Assembly: GCF_900313035.1 (NCBI RefSeq)
Contig: NZ_OMPS01000042.1
Span: 1-64,000, forward strand
Direction: 5' to 3'
Origin: Ruegeria sp. EL01
Lineage (GTDB): Bacteria > Pseudomonadota > Alphaproteobacteria > Rhodobacterales > Rhodobacteraceae
DNA: 64,000 nt
Shown here in pieces: positions 1 to 8,501 of this stretch. A program made the translations under genes and the position numbers. Under the pieces are notes generated by a model. The model worked only from the letters and a program-made list of their open reading frames with translations. It was not told the DNA's origin and did no database searches. How positions within the stretch are numbered: the first letter of the stretch is position 1; each line of letters opens with the position of its first letter.

Positions 1-699
1 CCTTTCCTGGTCGGCCAAACTTGTCATCAAACAGGTAATGCGACTGCAACTCGGCAAAGGTTCTGGTCCGTTCCCGCTTTCCGCCGCCGCAAATTTTCGC
101 AACGGCGATTGTGGTGTTGTCATAGAGGATCGACAGGGGCACGCCGCCAAAGAATGCAAACGCGGAATTGTGCCCGTCGCAAAAAGCCTCGGTCGTCTCA
201 GCCGGATACGCTTTGATGAAGAATGCGTCTGAGTGCGGCAGGGCCATCGCAAAATAATGCAGTTTGCATTCAACGCCGCCGATCACGCCAAGTGTCTCGC
301 CAAAGTCCACCTGGGCATGGCCCGGCGCATGTGACAGCGGCACAAACACCTCTCGGGTCCGACGCTTCTTCTCCCGCACATAATCCGTGACAATGGTGAT
401 CCCGCCCGTGAAACCATGTTCATCCCGCAGGCGCTCATGGATACGCTTCGCCGTGTGACGCTGCTTCTTGATCCGGCTCATATCGTCCGCGAGGATCTGG
501 TCGATGATTGCGATGAACGGATCAAGCTTGGGGCGAACTGGCGGCCCTTCACGCCGGTAACCCGGCGGAACCGAGTGCTTCAGAATCTTCGCAACGGTCT
601 TGCGATCAATGCCAAATAGCCGCGCAGCAGCGCTATTACTCATCCCGTCAACATGGCACGCACGCCGCACCCGGTTATAAAGTTCCACTGAATACATCT
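1..699 (-). CDS. istA: IS21-family transposase IstA, 3' end outside window
   Basis: This frame is open from an ATG at 699 to the window edge (233 codons). The N-terminus carries a helix-turn-helix (GMSNSAAARLFGIDRKTVAK). It is followed by a DDE/integrase core: the first acidic residue lies in HAQVDFGE and the second in LYDNTT, as in IstA. IstA performs strand cleavage and transfer and works with the ATPase IstB. A GAGGAG ribosome site directly precedes the ATG. The catalytic Glu region and C-terminus are not in the window, so integrity cannot be judged. Confidence 0.85.
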
Positions 700-807
700 C
701 CTCACCCTCAGCTCGTTCGCCTCAGGTGTCAGACTGCGGAATTTTGCTCCGCGACGGTCAGATCATCCAACCGATTCAGTGGCCATTTTGTCTCCGGGAT
801 TCACACA
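1..807 (-). mobile_element. IS21-family insertion sequence, left part only
   Basis: The element reads leftwards out of the window, so only its 5' end and most of istA are present; an istB partner would be expected beyond position 1. The proposed outer end is near 807, where the minus strand reads TGTGTGAATCCCGG; IS21 elements usually begin with TG. About 100 bases of non-coding left-end sequence separate this from the transposase start. The exact border and target duplication cannot be fixed from one end. Confidence 0.7.
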
Positions 808-825
808 GTTGGTGTGCGTTTGATG

Positions 826-1755
826 TCATGTGGTTCTAATTCGCATAACTGCGGCCAAAATGCATAGTCCTCCCAAGAGTTGCACTACTTCCGGCATTTC
901 TCCGAGAAAAATCAGCGCCAGCGCTACGGCGGCCAAAGGTTCAAGTAATGCGATAATTGAGGCGCGGCTGGCCTCGATGAACTTCATTGAAATTATAAAC
1001 ATGGAATATCCCAAGAGCGTCGGAACAATGGCGATGGCGATAATGCCTGACCAGTTAAGTGGGCTAAGTTGCGCTCCGGATTCAAGCGGAGCACCGTGAA
1101 GTATCGTTAACCCAATAGCGCCAAACCCGAACGCATAAAGAATGATTGGTTGCGGATTATACCGCTCCAATAAGTGCTTACTGATCAATGTGTAGAGCGT
1201 TTTGGTGATGGCGGCACTAGCGCCAAAAAGAAGGCCCGTCTGATTAATACGAAACGCAGATGGATCATAGACCTGGGCGATCAGAAAACACCCCAATGTT
1301 GCCAAGCCTACGCAAAGAACAGTTTGGCGCGTGAGAGGTTCTCGGAGCAAAACCGCTGCGCCTAAAGTCACCATGATGGGGTACGTGTAGACCAAGATGA
1401 TCGCCGTGCTGACTGTCGTTACTTCGAGGGCGCGGAAGAAAAACAGGTAGTTCAGTGAAATACCAACAAAGCCCAACAGCAGGAACCACATCAAATCGCG
1501 GGCGCGCACGCCCAAACTATCGCGGTGTCTGACCGTGGCCCAAATCGCGACCAGAATGGCCGCAAAGATCGCCCGCCAGGTAACTAAGGTAAGTGGATCA
1601 ACGCCCGCACCTATTGTCAGCTTGCCGATAGGGCCCATCGTCGAGAGTGCCAAGGCGGAACCGATTGCAAACAAAACACCCAAGTGTATCTTTCGGGCCT
1701 CCGATGGAGGTTCAGAATGGCCCGAATTCAGAGTATGTTTCAATTGATCCGACAT
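826..1755 (-). CDS. DMT-superfamily (EamA) membrane transporter
   Basis: A 309-residue, very hydrophobic protein with about ten predicted membrane helices arranged as two EamA repeats, the standard size of drug/metabolite transporters. Such proteins usually export amino acids, metabolites or drugs, but the substrate cannot be read from the sequence. It starts 13 bases after the stop of the TRAP large permease and is therefore probably the last gene of that operon. A possible role is export of a product or overflow metabolite of the imported substrate; that is inference from context. Confidence 0.85.
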   Translation of the reverse strand: MSDQLKHTLNSGHSEPPSEARKIHLGVLFAIGSALALSTMGPIGKLTIGAGVDPLTLVTWRAIFAAILVAIWATVRHRDSLGVRARDLMWFLLLGFVGISLNYLFFFRALEVTTVSTAIILVYTYPIMVTLGAAVLLREPLTRQTVLCVGLATLGCFLIAQVYDPSAFRINQTGLLFGASAAITKTLYTLISKHLLERYNPQPIILYAFGFGAIGLTILHGAPLESGAQLSPLNWSGIIAIAIVPTLLGYSMFIISMKFIEASRASIIALLEPLAAVALALIFLGEMPEVVQLLGGLCILAAVMRIRTT

Positions 1756-1768
1756 ATCATGAAACTGC

Positions 1769-3319
1769 TCAGAACAAGAGCTTGGGCAGGATGGTTGCGA
1801 TCTCCGGCAGGAACCAGATGACAGCTACGGCGAGAATTTGAATGAGAATGAACGGGGCCACTCCGGCATAGATTTGTCCCGTCGTCAGCTCTTTTGGAGC
1901 GACACCACGCAGATAGAACAGAGAAAACCCAAAAGGGGGGGTCAGGAATGAAGTTTGCAGATTGATTGCAATGAGGACCGATAGCCACACCGGATCATGC
2001 CCCATCAGAATAAGCGCAGGCAAAACCAGCGGCAGAACGATTACGGCGATCTCGACGAAATCCAGAAAGAAACCCAGGACAAAGATAAACACCATGCAGA
2101 AAATCAATGCGCCTGTCGGCCCGCCCGGAAGATCCGATAGCAGATCTTGTACGCGCTCTTCTCCGCCCAGGCCGATAAAGACCAGAGAGAATATGCCCGC
2201 AGCCAGGATCGTGGCGAAAATCATTGAGGTCATTGTCAGTGTAGAATTGAGCGCAGGTTGCAGCGTTTTTTGCGTGATCAGGGATTTCACCGCGATGAAA
2301 ATGGCAACAGCGGCTATCACTGAAAGCACCACGTATCCACCACCTAAGGCGTAATCCGCTACGCTCAGGTCACTCCGCTGCAAACGCACGGGGTAGAGAC
2401 CAGCCCCGACGGCCAGAAGGATCAGGCAACCCGTTCCCAATAGCAAGAATCTGCGGGAGTGTCCCGATTTGATAGCCGCCATCAGGATCGCCCCAAGGCC
2501 GCCGACAGATGCAGCTTCGGTAGGTGAAGCAACGCCGCTGAGGATTGCGCCAAGAACGGCTAGAATAAGAAGGATAGCAGGCGCTATCGCTGAGATCGTC
2601 GTTGACAATGGCAGGCGAACGCCATCGTCAGCCATGACAGGTACATCCTGAGGGCGCAGAAAACCCCGGGTGAGAACATAGAGGATATAAAGTACAACCA
2701 TCGTCAGGCCTGGCAGCAAAGCCGCCGCGAATATCTGGCCGACAGAAATGGTGTCGATGGCGAATTTCCCCTGTTCGTATTGGGCCTGCTGATAAGCGTT
2801 GGACACAACATCGGAAAGAATGATTAGCAAGGTCGATGGAGGAATGATCTGGCCCAGTGTACCGGACGCGCAAACCACGCCAGCAGCCAGTCGCGGATCA
2901 TATCCCGATCTCAACATCGTTGGCAGCGCGATCATACCCATCGCAACAACGGTGGCTCCTACGATACCCGTAGATGCCGCTAGCAACATACCAACCAGAA
3001 TAACCGAAATACCCAGGCCACCACGCAGCTGCCCGAATGACCGCCCCATTGTATCGAGCATTTCTTCGGCGATCCGGCTTTTCTCCAACACTGCACCCAT
3101 CAGCACAAAGAGCGGTATTGCGATGAGAACACCGTTTGTCAGCAGTCCGAAAATGCGCTGCGACATTGCCCCCAACAATGAGATATTCATAACGCCCAGC
3201 GACCAGCCGAGAAAAGCAAAGAAGATGGCTGTTCCGGCAATGCTGAATGCCACCGGAAAACCGGATAATACGGCCACCATCAGGGCTGCGAACATCAGCA
3301 GGTCGAGGTATTCAGTCAC
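1769..3319 (-). CDS. dctM: TRAP transporter large permease (DctM family)
   Basis: The 516-residue large membrane subunit of a tripartite ATP-independent periplasmic importer. It couples substrate entry to an ion gradient together with DctQ and the binding protein. About 13 membrane helices are visible. It is longer than the classical DctM (about 430 residues) because of an extra hydrophobic segment in the middle (about residues 290-380), as I recall for systems with TakP-like binding proteins. Its ATG overlaps the end of dctQ by 8 bases (translational coupling), and it is followed by the EamA gene. Confidence 0.92.
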   Translation of the reverse strand: MTEYLDLLMFAALMVAVLSGFPVAFSIAGTAIFFAFLGWSLGVMNISLLGAMSQRIFGLLTNGVLIAIPLFVLMGAVLEKSRIAEEMLDTMGRSFGQLRGGLGISVILVGMLLAASTGIVGATVVAMGMIALPTMLRSGYDPRLAAGVVCASGTLGQIIPPSTLLIILSDVVSNAYQQAQYEQGKFAIDTISVGQIFAAALLPGLTMVVLYILYVLTRGFLRPQDVPVMADDGVRLPLSTTISAIAPAILLILAVLGAILSGVASPTEAASVGGLGAILMAAIKSGHSRRFLLLGTGCLILLAVGAGLYPVRLQRSDLSVADYALGGGYVVLSVIAAVAIFIAVKSLITQKTLQPALNSTLTMTSMIFATILAAGIFSLVFIGLGGEERVQDLLSDLPGGPTGALIFCMVFIFVLGFFLDFVEIAVIVLPLVLPALILMGHDPVWLSVLIAINLQTSFLTPPFGFSLFYLRGVAPKELTTGQIYAGVAPFILIQILAVAVIWFLPEIATILPKLLF

Positions 3320-3812
3320 GCGGCTTTCCTCCGATGACGATGCGCAGAATTTCGGATGCAGATTGCAGCAGCAGGAGAATGCAGAAGGCAGGAATGAGGG
3401 TTTTCAGAAAGAACACAGCCTTAATTCCACCCACCGAAATTGGCCCTTCAAGAATGCTCCAGGAATTTACGACGGCAGGCCAGGACCAGTAAATCACCGC
3501 AATCATGGTGGGTATCAGCAAAAACAGGTGACCAAACAGATCGATCCTGCGCTGTCCAGTAGTTCCAAAGCGATTGTAGAAGATGTCTACACGCACATGA
3601 CCGTTGACGAGCAACGTATACCCCGCTCCGAGCATGAAAAGGGTTGAATGCATGTACAGAACCGATTCTTGTGCAGCGACGTCGCTCAACCCAAATACGT
3701 ATCGGGCAACAACGATCACGAACTGGACCAGAACCATGGCCAACGCGATCCAGCGAACGACTGACCCAACCACATGGCTGAAGCCATCCAAAGTTTTGAT
3801 GATTTTCTGCAC
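3312..3812 (-). CDS. dctQ: TRAP transporter small permease (DctQ family)
   Basis: The small membrane subunit of the TRAP importer, with four predicted membrane helices. The frame is open up to 3866, but I place the start at the GTG at 3812 (product begins VQKIIKTLDGFSH). This start is preceded by a GGGG ribosome-binding stretch, while the longer version would have to begin inside a strong stem-loop (3829-3856). The resulting protein of about 166 residues matches the usual family size. It ends 8 bases inside dctM. Confidence 0.88.
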   Translation of the reverse strand: MQKIIKTLDGFSHVVGSVVRWIALAMVLVQFVIVVARYVFGLSDVAAQESVLYMHSTLFMLGAGYTLLVNGHVRVDIFYNRFGTTGQRRIDLFGHLFLLIPTMIAVIYWSWPAVVNSWSILEGPISVGGIKAVFFLKTLIPAFCILLLLQSASEILRIVIGGKPRD

Positions 3813-3828
3813 GCTAGCCCCAAGAAAA

Positions 3829-3856
3829 ACTCCGGCGCGCAAAAGCACGCCGGAGT
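3829..3856 (-). terminator. Stem-loop with T-run between dctP and dctQ
   Basis: ACTCCGGCG and CGCCGGAGT form a perfect 9-bp stem around a 10-base loop. In the direction of transcription it is followed by a short run of five T. It lies between the binding-protein gene and the permease genes. Such structures commonly let the binding protein be made in excess, by partial termination or by protecting the upstream mRNA end. Confidence 0.7.
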
Positions 3857-3869
3857 AAGATATCAAGTA

Positions 3870-4955
3870 TCAGTAGCCCAGAACACCAGCTCGGGCATTC
3901 ATTTGACCATTGTCTGCATAGCTCATGTAGGAACCAACAGAGTCGCGATAAACTAAGAAGTTCTCAGTGATCCGGCGCACAAGCTCATCTTCGTCTTGCG
4001 ACAGTTCTTCCATAATTTCGACCGACGCAGCACCCATGGCCTGAATAACATCATCCGGCAAGGTGCGGACCTGCACCCCTTCTTCGGCAACCAACCGGGC
4101 CAGCGCTTGTGCGTGCTTGGTCGTATATTCGGTCCAAACCGGATTATAGAGGCTTTCGCAGGCAAAGCTGACGGCCTGTTTCAGATCATCCGGCAGAGCA
4201 GCGTAAGCGCTCGCGTTTACGGCACATTCCTCGGCTGACGACGGCTCGCCAACACCTGGCCAGTAGTAATTCTTGGCAACCTGTTGGAAACCAACAGCGC
4301 TGTCGGTCCAGGGGCCAATGAACTCACCCGCATCCAAAGCACCGGTTTGAAGGCCTTGGAACATGTCCCGCGGCCCCATGGCCTGAACTGCCATTCCGAT
4401 TTTTGAACACATCTGCGAGGCAAGACCTGTGGTGCGGAATTTCAGACCTTTCAGATCGTCCAGAGAGTTGATCTCGTTGCGGAACCAACCCTGCCATTGC
4501 GGTCCCGAGTTGCCGCACAGGAAGGGCTTCAGATTGAAACGTGCATACATCTCATCATACAGTTCCTGGCCGCCACCATGATAAAGCCAGCCAAACTGCT
4601 CATCAGCACGCAGACCGAATGGCTGAGAACCGAACATCAGAATGCCCTTGGATTTTGACCCCCAATAGGCGGGAACCGCGTGATAAAGTTCCGCAGTGCC
4701 TTCTGATACCGCGTCGAATACACCGCGACCGGGTACCAATTCTCCGGCGGCATGCAGTTTAATTTCAAGCCGCCCGCCCGACAACGTGGTTATTCGGTCG
4801 GCAAGCATCTGTGCTGCAACCCCGGGCCCAGGAAGATTTTTGGGCCAAGCGGTGACCATATTCCACTGACGGATATCCTGCGCGACCGACGGTGCCGCAA
4901 GCGTTGTGGCCGCCGCCCCAACGACACCAGCCGTCACAAATTCTCTACGTTTCAT
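3870..4955 (-). CDS. dctP: TRAP transporter substrate-binding protein (DctP family, TakP-like)
   Basis: A 361-residue periplasmic binding protein and the first gene of the operon. The first 25 residues form a Tat-type leader (MKRREFVTAG, cut near SVAQD). The body follows the DctP pattern. The stretches PFGLRADEQFGWLYHGGG, GNSGPQWQGWFR and AGEFIGPW resemble the TakP/2-oxoacid subgroup rather than the C4-dicarboxylate one, so the ligand may be an oxo- or hydroxy-monocarboxylate. The ligand is inferred from remembered family members. Confidence 0.9.
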   Translation of the reverse strand: MKRREFVTAGVVGAAATTLAAPSVAQDIRQWNMVTAWPKNLPGPGVAAQMLADRITTLSGGRLEIKLHAAGELVPGRGVFDAVSEGTAELYHAVPAYWGSKSKGILMFGSQPFGLRADEQFGWLYHGGGQELYDEMYARFNLKPFLCGNSGPQWQGWFRNEINSLDDLKGLKFRTTGLASQMCSKIGMAVQAMGPRDMFQGLQTGALDAGEFIGPWTDSAVGFQQVAKNYYWPGVGEPSSAEECAVNASAYAALPDDLKQAVSFACESLYNPVWTEYTTKHAQALARLVAEEGVQVRTLPDDVIQAMGAASVEIMEELSQDEDELVRRITENFLVYRDSVGSYMSYADNGQMNARAGVLGY

Positions 4956-4989
4956 AGCTTCCTCCCATTACAGTTATTTTTAGGTAGTT

Positions 4990-5006
4990 GCTTAAAATTG
5001 TTAAGC
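4990..5006. promoter_or_regulatory. Inverted repeat in dctP/gntR intergenic region
   Basis: GCTTAA-AATTG-TTAAGC is a perfect 6+5+6 inverted repeat, 35 bases before the dctP start and 113 bases before the divergent GntR gene. Its place between the two divergent units makes it the best candidate operator for the GntR protein. No footprint or second copy supports it. Confidence 0.5.
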
Positions 5007-5118
5007 ATGCACATAATAATAGTCAATCGAAAATCAGCTACCAGTTCCGTCTGAATCTGACGTAGATGGCAGAATCTCTTTTGGGAGATGGAACAATCAA
5101 GAAAGACGGAAGACAGAG

Positions 5119-5811
5119 ATGAGCAACAACTGGGGTGAAATCAGAGATGAAATAAAACGCCGTGTACTGGATCGCGAATTGTTGCCCGGTGCAAAACTTC
5201 CAAGTGATCAGGAGCTTGCAGAGGAATTTGGTTGCGCCAGGACAACCGTTCAACGCGCGATGCAGGATTTGGCGCTAAGCGGGACCGTCAACCGGCGACG
5301 CAAGGGTGGAACCAGAATTACACTGCATCCAATCACGCGCACGACCTTCGATATTCCCATTACGCGACTTGAGATCGAAACGGCCGGGAAGGAGTATGGC
5401 TACTACCTGGTGTCCCGTGAAATTCTTGTTACTCCACCGTATGTCGCCTCATCCTTTGGTCTCTCCAAGCCTATGGAAATGCTGCACGTTGTTGCATTAC
5501 ATCTGGCTGACAAGAAGCCCTATATCTTTGAGGACAGATGGATCGCCCATGCGACCACACCAGAAGTATTGGATGTCGATCTCAGCCGTGAGAGCGCGAA
5601 TGAATGGCTCATTCGGAACCGACCCTATAGCGATTGCGAGGTCCGTTTCCTTGCCAAAAATGCGACGCCTCACGAAGCCGAGCTTCTTGCAGCAGACACT
5701 GACGATGCGCTCTTTGTGATGGAGCGCACGACATGGATAAACAGTGCACCAATTACGATGGTCCGCGCAATCGCGGCGCCGGGATATCAGCTTGTAACGA
5801 AGGCCAGTTAA
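5119..5811 (+). CDS. GntR-family regulator (HutC type, UTRA domain)
   Basis: A 230-residue regulator. The N-terminal winged helix (about residues 5-70) contains LLPGAKLPSDQELAEEFG and ARTTVQRAMQDLA. The C-terminal UTRA effector domain (about 90-225) ends with ERTTWINSAPITM. It is transcribed away from the TRAP operon, so it most likely represses or controls that importer in response to its substrate. An AGACAGAG stretch just before the ATG serves as ribosome site. Confidence 0.88.
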   Translation: MSNNWGEIRDEIKRRVLDRELLPGAKLPSDQELAEEFGCARTTVQRAMQDLALSGTVNRRRKGGTRITLHPITRTTFDIPITRLEIETAGKEYGYYLVSREILVTPPYVASSFGLSKPMEMLHVVALHLADKKPYIFEDRWIAHATTPEVLDVDLSRESANEWLIRNRPYSDCEVRFLAKNATPHEAELLAADTDDALFVMERTTWINSAPITMVRAIAAPGYQLVTKAS

Positions 5812-6245
5812 GCCGCATACTTAGCCCAAGCATTTACCACAGACCCTAGAAACGAACGTGGCGCTAGATGGCATTCTTTCAAAAAGCTGCCATTTATGCA
5901 GGTTGCAGCATTCGGCAAAATGGGCTCATCGCCACCATCGGAGCGCACGCAGCATGTTTGCTGGACAGGTTGCCCCGCCCCATCAAGGCCGGCCCATTGT
6001 CGACATTCTTATACCCGGCTAGTCGACAAAGTTCCTTCCCCGAACCGGACCTTCGTGCATGGCGTAGCAACATCTGGTGTGCGGATTAAGCTGCTGATTG
6101 CAGACGCTGCTCGGACCTGCCAAATTGAAGCGCCCTGCAACCGCACTTCGGATTGGATCAACACTACATTATTCTGGAAGCCCTGCCTCGCGAAGACCTT
6201 TCTAGAAGCGCTCCTGTCCGACAGGGTCTGTGATCTGGATGTCGG
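5812..6245. other. Non-coding stretch, no supported gene
   Basis: Between gntR and the CoA-binding gene lie 434 bases. Open frames exist (for example 5896-6366) but they have no ribosome site, overlap a real gene antisense, and have low-complexity composition. Short phrases such as CGGACCTTCGTGC look like the decayed intergenic repeats I associate with Rhodobacterales; this is impression only. No terminator or RNA gene was recognised. Confidence 0.4.
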
Positions 6246-6710
6246 TCATATCTTCAGATCAAGGCGTGGCTTCCAAAATGGACGGAAAAGTTCGATTTTA
6301 GGGCAGCGGTCCATTACCACTTTGAGACCCGCATTTTCGGCGAGTTTCGCCGCTTCTTCATCATAAACGCCGATCTGACCCCAAAGAACTTTGGCCCCGA
6401 TTGCGATCGCCTTCTCGGCAAAGCCAAAGAGTTCTTCCTTGGGGCGGAAGACATCCACCATATCAACGGGTTTGTCGATTTCTTCCAGAGAATGATAGAC
6501 CTTCAAGCCCCTGATTTCCTTGACGTTCGGGTTCGGATTGACCGGCAATATGTCGTAGCCGATTTCGCTAAGCTGCCGCAGTACGCCATAGCTGAATTTG
6601 GTTTTGTCAGCGCTCGCACCGACCATCGCAATGGTTTTGACGGACTTCAGAATGTCGGCAAGATATTTAGGGTCGTAATCATACAGTCGGTCGATATCTG
6701 CTTCGGGCAT
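6246..6710 (-). CDS. CoA-binding protein (YccU-like, Rossmann fold)
   Basis: A 154-residue single-domain CoA-binding protein. MVGASADKTKFSYGVLRQL is the nucleotide-binding loop, followed by DILPVNPN, the DMVDVFR strand and ALVLWGQIGVYD-like segments, as in YccU and the N-terminal domain of succinyl-CoA synthetase alpha. The biochemical role of free-standing members is unknown. It starts 3 bases after the ferredoxin stop and is the third gene of the methanethiol oxidase operon, which hints at handling of a CoA thioester or a sulfur intermediate (inference). Confidence 0.85.
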   Translation of the reverse strand: MPEADIDRLYDYDPKYLADILKSVKTIAMVGASADKTKFSYGVLRQLSEIGYDILPVNPNPNVKEIRGLKVYHSLEEIDKPVDMVDVFRPKEELFGFAEKAIAIGAKVLWGQIGVYDEEAAKLAENAGLKVVMDRCPKIELFRPFWKPRLDLKI

Positions 6711-6713
6711 CGG

Positions 6714-7079
6714 TTAACCTTCCTTTGGCGTCGCAATGTCCGCCTTGAGTTCATTGGGTCTGAGCGGATCAAGAAATGGATTGCGATAGAGCTTGTCGTG
6801 ACTCTCGACCCCGATCTCCAAAGTGATGTTGGACGTCGCGCGTGCCACGCACAGGATCACGTAGCCGTTTGTGATCTGCCGATTGTTGAGTGCAACCTGT
6901 CGGCGCTGATCCACCGTGCCTGCAGTCAGCTTGGCCGCGCATGTGATGCACCCGCCGTATTTGCAGCCATATGGCAAATCAACGCCCTGCTCGCGCAGCG
7001 TGTCCAGAAGTGGACGGCGGGCGTCAACTTCATATGTCGCGCCATCCCTATTGGCGATTGTCACAGTATGCGTCGTCAT
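6714..7079 (-). CDS. 2Fe-2S ferredoxin (plant/CDP-reductase type)
   Basis: A 121-residue electron carrier. Cluster ligands are visible as C39-x4-C44-x2-C47-x29-C77 (GCKYGGCITCAAK and ILCVAR), the spacing of [2Fe-2S] ferredoxin domains. I choose the ATG at 7079 because it forms an ATGA overlap with the stop of the upstream gene; an in-frame start at 7100 would add seven residues. Being co-translated with the SBP56 gene, it may carry electrons for that oxidation or for a partner reductase not encoded here. Confidence 0.88.
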   Translation of the reverse strand: MTTHTVTIANRDGATYEVDARRPLLDTLREQGVDLPYGCKYGGCITCAAKLTAGTVDQRRQVALNNRQITNGYVILCVARATSNITLEIGVESHDKLYRNPFLDPLRPNELKADIATPKEG

Positions 7080-8434
7080 AACCAAATGTCGCTTGTGCAA
7101 TCACCGCCTGGATAACGGCTCTCATGACAGCGAGAGGGGCCATTTGGCTCTTTCCCAAAGTCCACAATGAAGTCTTCGTTGATCTTCATACCGCCGTTTT
7201 CAGGATCGCAATCAATCATAACCATCACCCCGCCCTTTTCGCGGATTTCGGGATAGAATTGATTGTCCCAGGTCGAGAACAACGAGGTGGTGACATAGAG
7301 CCTTCGTCCGTCGAGAGAGAGCTGGAACATCTGCGGCCCACCGGCGACCTCAACCCCATTAACGGTTGGAGCTTTGCCCAAAAGCCCACCCATGAATACC
7401 TGGCCGGTCAGCTTCGGATTATGCGGATCAGTGATGTCGTACTGGCGCATGTCGCCATGTAGCCAATTGTTTAGATAGAGGTATTTGTCGTCCATCGAGA
7501 TTAGGATCGCCGACATTACTCCCGGCAACGGGATCGGCCAATCTGGGTGCATCTCATTATCGACGTCGATGATCTTCTCCCAGTGCCACTTATTGGCGTC
7601 GTCCTTCCACCAGTGGATGACATTGGTCGATAGTGCCGCCCCACAGAATCCATGTGTGCTGTCTGGGTCGTGGTGGAATTTGACCTCCAACGGCAACAGC
7701 CCGTCTTCACCCAAATAAAAACTTTCAACCGGTTCGCGGTTTTCGAAATCCCAGAAATGCAACTCGCGCCCGTATTTCAGGTGGCCCACTTCCTCCAGGT
7801 CGAAGCCCGGCATAAAGGTGTTGGGCGCGGCCCATTCGGAACTCACCATCACGTTGTGGCGGGGTTGATACCAGAAGTCATACCCGAACTTGATGCCGCC
7901 CATCGAGTTTTCCCAGCGACCGACAATGTTGAATTCCTTGTCCAGATGCAGATAGCCGCCCGGAGCTTCGCCTTTGGCGTTTCCAAGGAAGGAAATGATG
8001 ATCTCCGAGCCCAGACAATGCACTGTATGCGGCCCTGACAGGTCAGCCTTTGCCTTGATCTCGGCTCCGTCGACAACCTTGTGCAGCCGCGGCGCGCGCG
8101 GGTCGGTGGCAGTGTCTACAATGTGAAGGTTGTTGGAGCGCACACCCGGCAGGATCAGGTACTTTCGCGACATAGAACCGTCGTCGTGACAGGATGAACA
8201 GGCGTTCCAGCCCATGTGATGAAGCTCATCCCCGATCCCCGGCATTTCCAGCCGGTGGATCACCTGAGAATAGGTCGGGCTTTCCGGGTCCACATCCACG
8301 GTCGCAAGGTAGTCGGGCTTCTGAATACCCGTGCCTGTATATATCGCAATCGTATATAGAAGCTTCTCGCGTGGGGCTTGGATTGCCTCTTGCGGGCTGG
8401 CGTAGCCCGGTCCGCAACATGCTCCATCCATCAT
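7076..8434 (-). CDS. mtoX: Selenium-binding protein 56 family / methanethiol oxidase
   Basis: A 452-residue SBP56-family protein. Members include methanethiol oxidase, which converts methanethiol to formaldehyde, H2S and H2O2. Family landmarks are WNACSSCHDD (about residues 76-85), PHTVHCLG, FHHDPDSTHGFCGAAL, LNNWLHGDMRQYDI and GGPQMFQLSLDG, with many Cys/His that could bind a metal. Unlike some bacterial methanethiol oxidases it has no export signal, so it should be cytoplasmic. It is first in an operon with a ferredoxin and a CoA-binding protein. The symbol is by family; the substrate is not proven. Confidence 0.85.
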   Translation of the reverse strand: MMDGACCGPGYASPQEAIQAPREKLLYTIAIYTGTGIQKPDYLATVDVDPESPTYSQVIHRLEMPGIGDELHHMGWNACSSCHDDGSMSRKYLILPGVRSNNLHIVDTATDPRAPRLHKVVDGAEIKAKADLSGPHTVHCLGSEIIISFLGNAKGEAPGGYLHLDKEFNIVGRWENSMGGIKFGYDFWYQPRHNVMVSSEWAAPNTFMPGFDLEEVGHLKYGRELHFWDFENREPVESFYLGEDGLLPLEVKFHHDPDSTHGFCGAALSTNVIHWWKDDANKWHWEKIIDVDNEMHPDWPIPLPGVMSAILISMDDKYLYLNNWLHGDMRQYDITDPHNPKLTGQVFMGGLLGKAPTVNGVEVAGGPQMFQLSLDGRRLYVTTSLFSTWDNQFYPEIREKGGVMVMIDCDPENGGMKINEDFIVDFGKEPNGPSRCHESRYPGGDCTSDIWL

Positions 8435-8449
8435 AGCACCCTCCCTTGA

Positions 8450-8491
8450 ATACGATCTCTGTATCGTATATCGAAAATACTATTATCGTAT
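8450..8491. promoter_or_regulatory. ATCGTAT repeats, probable IclR operator
   Basis: The short divergent gap holds ATACGAT (8450-8456) and ATCGTAT (8463-8469) as a 7+6+7 inverted repeat, and a second direct TATCGTAT (8484-8491) just before the iclR start. Clustered copies between an IclR gene and its divergent target are the usual arrangement for autoregulated IclR operators. The downstream copy would overlap the iclR ribosome site. Confidence 0.6.
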
Positions 8492-8501
8492 AGTGAGAAA
8501 A

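Noticed and set aside
2799-3647. A 282-codon plus-strand frame across dctM and dctQ
   Set aside because: It is antisense to two well supported membrane subunits. Its composition reflects reverse-complemented hydrophobic codons.
5896-6366. A 156-codon plus-strand frame after gntR
   Set aside because: It has no ribosome site, no domain, and overlaps the end of the CoA-binding gene antisense.
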